Part shown: positions 5,572 to 7,584 of the stretch, one piece after another
Position numbering within the stretch: position 1 is the first letter of the stretch
Layout: every line of letters begins with the position of its first letter
Assembly: GCA_002387725.1 (NCBI GenBank)
Contig: DGKK01000032.1
Coordinates: 1-7,584 of the forward strand
Direction of reading: 5' to 3'
Length of the DNA stretch: 7,584 bases
Source of the DNA: Nitrospirae bacterium UBA4572
Lineage (GTDB): Bacteria; Nitrospirota; Leptospirillia; Leptospirillales; Leptospirillaceae
Notes under the pieces: model-generated
Database searches by the model: none
What the model was told of the DNA's origin: nothing
The model's input: the letters and a program-made list of their open reading frames with translations, nothing else
Translations under genes and position numbers: made by a program

Positions 5572-7584
5572 CTACTTTCCGAAGCCTTTGAGGACCTCCG
5601 ACAGGGCTCCAAGGGCCTCCCCGATCCGCACGGCGATCTCGGGCGGGGGGAGGGGGATCTTCACATGGACCCGTCCGGTGTGGGGATCCCGCTCCACGAC
5701 GCCTTTCGCCTCCGCCCCCTCGGGATCCCGGACGGCGGCCAGCGCCCCGGCAAGAAGTGAGCCCAGGCCGGCAAGCGCCCCCCAGAGATCGGCCTCCGCT
5801 CCGGGGGATCCGGCTCCTTCCGAAGGTGCCCGCCCCCCCTCCTGGAGGGGGATCTCCTCGAATGGCTCCGTCTTCTCCTCCCCCTCCCCCACCGGGGGCG
5901 GGGACGGCGTCCCGATCTCCTCTCCGGGAGCCACCGCCTCCACCGATCCGATCTTTCCGGTGACGTCCTCGATTTCCTTCATGAATCGGGACAGGCGGGA
6001 GCCCCCGAGAGAGATCTCCCCCGCTCCGCCGTCGAGGATCCCTTCCGACAGGGACTGCTTGAAGGACAGGAGACCCAGCATTCCCTCCTCGATTCCTCCC
6101 TTGGCCACGAAGTTCACGATCTGGACGGGCCGCTTCTGTCCCATGCGGTGGATCCGGGCGATCCGCTGTTCGAGGATGGCGGGGTTCCAGGGAAGGTCCA
6201 TGTTCACCAGGACGGAGGCATGCTGGAGGTTGAGCCCCGTCGACCCGGCGTCGGTGGAGAGGAAGACCCGGCAATCGGGATCCTCCCGGAACCGTTCCAC
6301 GAGCGCGGGCCGGCGGTCGGAGGGGATCCCCCCGTGGAAGCTCACGGAGCCGATCCCCCGCGCATCGAGCCGGCGGATCACTATGTCGTGGGTCCGGGTC
6401 CACTGGCTGAAGACCACCGCCTTGGTCCCGGGATCGGAGAAAAGGCCATCGAGAAGGGCGACCAGTTCATCGGCCTTCACCCCATGATCGGTCTCCGGAT
6501 CGATGAGATAGGTGCTGTTGCAGACCATGCGCATGTTCTGGAGGGAGCATGTCAGCCGCCGCTGATCCACCTCCGAGAGGTATCCCGTCTTCCGCCAGCG
6601 GTTTCCGATGGAGGCGACGATCTCGGCGTTTTCCTCGTGGATGCGGATTTGGGGCAAGGTCATCGGAACCAGAAGATTCTGGTCGGTGCGCTCCGGCAGC
6701 TGGCCCAGGACCTCGGATTTTTTCCGGCGGAGCACCACAGGAGCCAGCGTTTGACCGATCTTCTCGAGTCCCTTGTAGCCCACCACCCGGCCGTGTTCGT
6801 CCTTCACCTGATGCTCGTGGAGAAGCTTCCAGGTGGGGCCCAGACGGTAGCGGTCAACGAACTGGACGATGGAGATGAGCTCCTCGAGTTTGTTTTCCAA
6901 GGGGGTCCCCGTGAGAACGATAGCGTAGGGGCTGTCGATTCTCTTGAGGGCCCGGGAGGCGAGGGTGTTCCAGTTCTTCACCCTCTGGGCCTCGTCCACG
7001 ATCACCAGGTCGGGGCCCCACCCCGCGATCAGGTCGAGGTCGGGAGAGAGCTTCTCGTAGTTGGTGATCTTCACGAAATCCTCCTCCCGGAAGGCCTTCT
7101 CCCGGACGGCCCTTCCTCCGGAGATCACCCGGGACTCCCGTCCGGCAAACTTGTGGATCTCGCTCTGCCACTGGTACTTGAGGGAGGTGGGGCAGACCAC
7201 CAGCACCTTCGTCACCCCGAAGTGGCGGGCCAGGATCTCGGCCGCGGCGATCGCCTGGATGGTCTTTCCGAGCCCCATCTCGTCCCCGATCAGGACCCGG
7301 CCGGTACGGACGGCAAAGAGCGCCCCCTCGACCTGGTAGGGGTAGAGGGGGACGGAAAGGAGGCGGGACAGGCGATCCCGGCCCTCCGGGTCTCCGAAAA
7401 GAGCCTCGAGACGCTCCTCGCGAAACCGGGCATCCCGCCGGGCGGCGAGAAAGTCGAGAACGTCATCGTCGGCCCGGATCTCGTGGCCTTGGGCGTGAAC
7501 AAAGGCCAGAAAACCCTCGACGTCTCCAAGGAGCTCCGGGGCGATGCGGCCGTCCCGTTCCGTCCCGAACAGACGGCGAGCCTC
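5572..7584 (-). CDS. Second SNF2-family ATPase (SNF2-B), N-terminus missing
   Basis: The frame is open from the window edge to TAG at 5574-5572, giving 670 visible residues; the true start lies outside. Counting from the edge, LYPYQVEGALFA precedes Walker A DEMGLGKT (101-108). Then come VCPTSLKYQW, DEAQ 197-200, TGTP 225-228, KAVVFSQW near 388-395, STGLNLQ 448-454 and QRIARIHRMGQ 473-483, a complete SNF2 motor. After about 550 there is a Pro/Glu/Gly-rich linker, a Gly/Ala/Leu-rich hydrophobic helix (about 600-617), and a tail with HTGRVHVKIPLPPPE (635-649). I recall such a tail from other bacterial SNF2 proteins of this group. The domain order differs from SNF2-A: here the motor is followed by a long C-terminal extension. 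It is probably a cytoplasmic DNA translocase or remodeler. The ATG at 7278 is not the start, because it lies inside Walker A. It converges on SNF2-A with a 70-base gap, so the two are not in one operon. Confidence 0.92.
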   Translation of the reverse strand, partial: EARRLFGTERDGRIAPELLGDVEGFLAFVHAQGHEIRADDDVLDFLAARRDARFREERLEALFGDPEGRDRLSRLLSVPLYPYQVEGALFAVRTGRVLIGDEMGLGKTIQAIAAAEILARHFGVTKVLVVCPTSLKYQWQSEIHKFAGRESRVISGGRAVREKAFREEDFVKITNYEKLSPDLDLIAGWGPDLVIVDEAQRVKNWNTLASRALKRIDSPYAIVLTGTPLENKLEELISIVQFVDRYRLGPTWKLLHEHQVKDEHGRVVGYKGLEKIGQTLAPVVLRRKKSEVLGQLPERTDQNLLVPMTLPQIRIHEENAEIVASIGNRWRKTGYLSEVDQRRLTCSLQNMRMVCNSTYLIDPETDHGVKADELVALLDGLFSDPGTKAVVFSQWTRTHDIVIRRLDARGIGSVSFHGGIPSDRRPALVERFREDPDCRVFLSTDAGSTGLNLQHASVLVNMDLPWNPAILEQRIARIHRMGQKRPVQIVNFVAKGGIEEGMLGLLSFKQSLSEGILDGGAGEISLGGSRLSRFMKEIEDVTGKIGSVEAVAPGEEIGTPSPPPVGEGEEKTEPFEEIPLQEGGRAPSEGAGSPGAEADLWGALAGLGSLLAGALAAVRDPEGAEAKGVVERDPHTGRVHVKIPLPPPEIAVRIGEALGALSEVLKGFGK

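Noticed and set aside
2988..5612. An 874-codon open frame on the minus strand opposite SNF2-A
   Set aside because: It lies antisense to a gene with all SNF2 motifs and reads as Gly/Glu/Arg/Pro-rich sequence. Long antisense frames are expected where third positions are mostly G or C.
5775..5870. Membrane segment in the C-terminal part of SNF2-B
   Set aside because: The hydrophobic stretch at residues about 600-617 is Gly/Ala/Leu-rich and follows a soluble motor and an acidic linker. It is more likely a buried or amphipathic helix than a true membrane span.
5354..6403. A 349-codon minus-strand open frame spanning both SNF2 3' ends
   Set aside because: It is a shifted reading of SNF2-B that continues antisense into SNF2-A. 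It is rich in Arg, Gly and Pro and has no motifs.
354..7584. Assignment to DISARM, Zorya or BREX defence
   Set aside because: SNF2 motors alone are not diagnostic. No methylase, DUF1998, phospholipase-D, MotAB-like or PglZ-like gene is visible in the window.

Overview
The window looks like chromosomal DNA from a GC-rich bacterium. Coding regions are visibly GC-rich at third codon positions, genes start with GTG or ATG behind AGGAG-type Shine-Dalgarno sites, and genes are tightly packed. No marker in the window names a taxon. There is no integrase, transposase, tRNA, rRNA or CRISPR array, so nothing shows it to be a mobile island.

Layout: (1) Positions 1-31, minus strand: the first ten codons of an unidentified gene with a very good ribosome binding site. 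Behind it lies a leader with two hairpins. (2) Positions 32-353: no gene, lower GC, three inverted repeats. (3) Positions 354-1157, minus strand: a TPR-like helical-repeat gene that is open only if two frame breaks are allowed (near 1026 and near 490-506), so it is probably a pseudogene. (4) Positions 1158-1355: divergent promoter region. (5) Positions 1356-5501, plus strand: an intact, very large SNF2-family ATPase of 1381 residues, here called SNF2-A. (6) Positions 5502-5571: short convergent spacer. (7) Positions 5572-7584, minus strand: a second, different SNF2-family ATPase, SNF2-B, whose N-terminus lies beyond the window.

Function: the two SNF2 proteins carry complete helicase-like motors (Walker A, DEAQ box, TGTP, STGLN-type and arginine-finger motifs), so both should be ATP-driven double-stranded DNA translocases or nucleoprotein remodelers. 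They are not recent duplicates: their accessory regions share no obvious similarity. From memory of the families, the large SNF2 protein, a SNF2 protein with this C-terminal tail and a short TPR protein of this kind occur together in several bacteria. I therefore read the region as one poorly characterised module whose TPR member appears damaged here. I cannot assign it to a named defence system such as DISARM or Zorya from what is visible.
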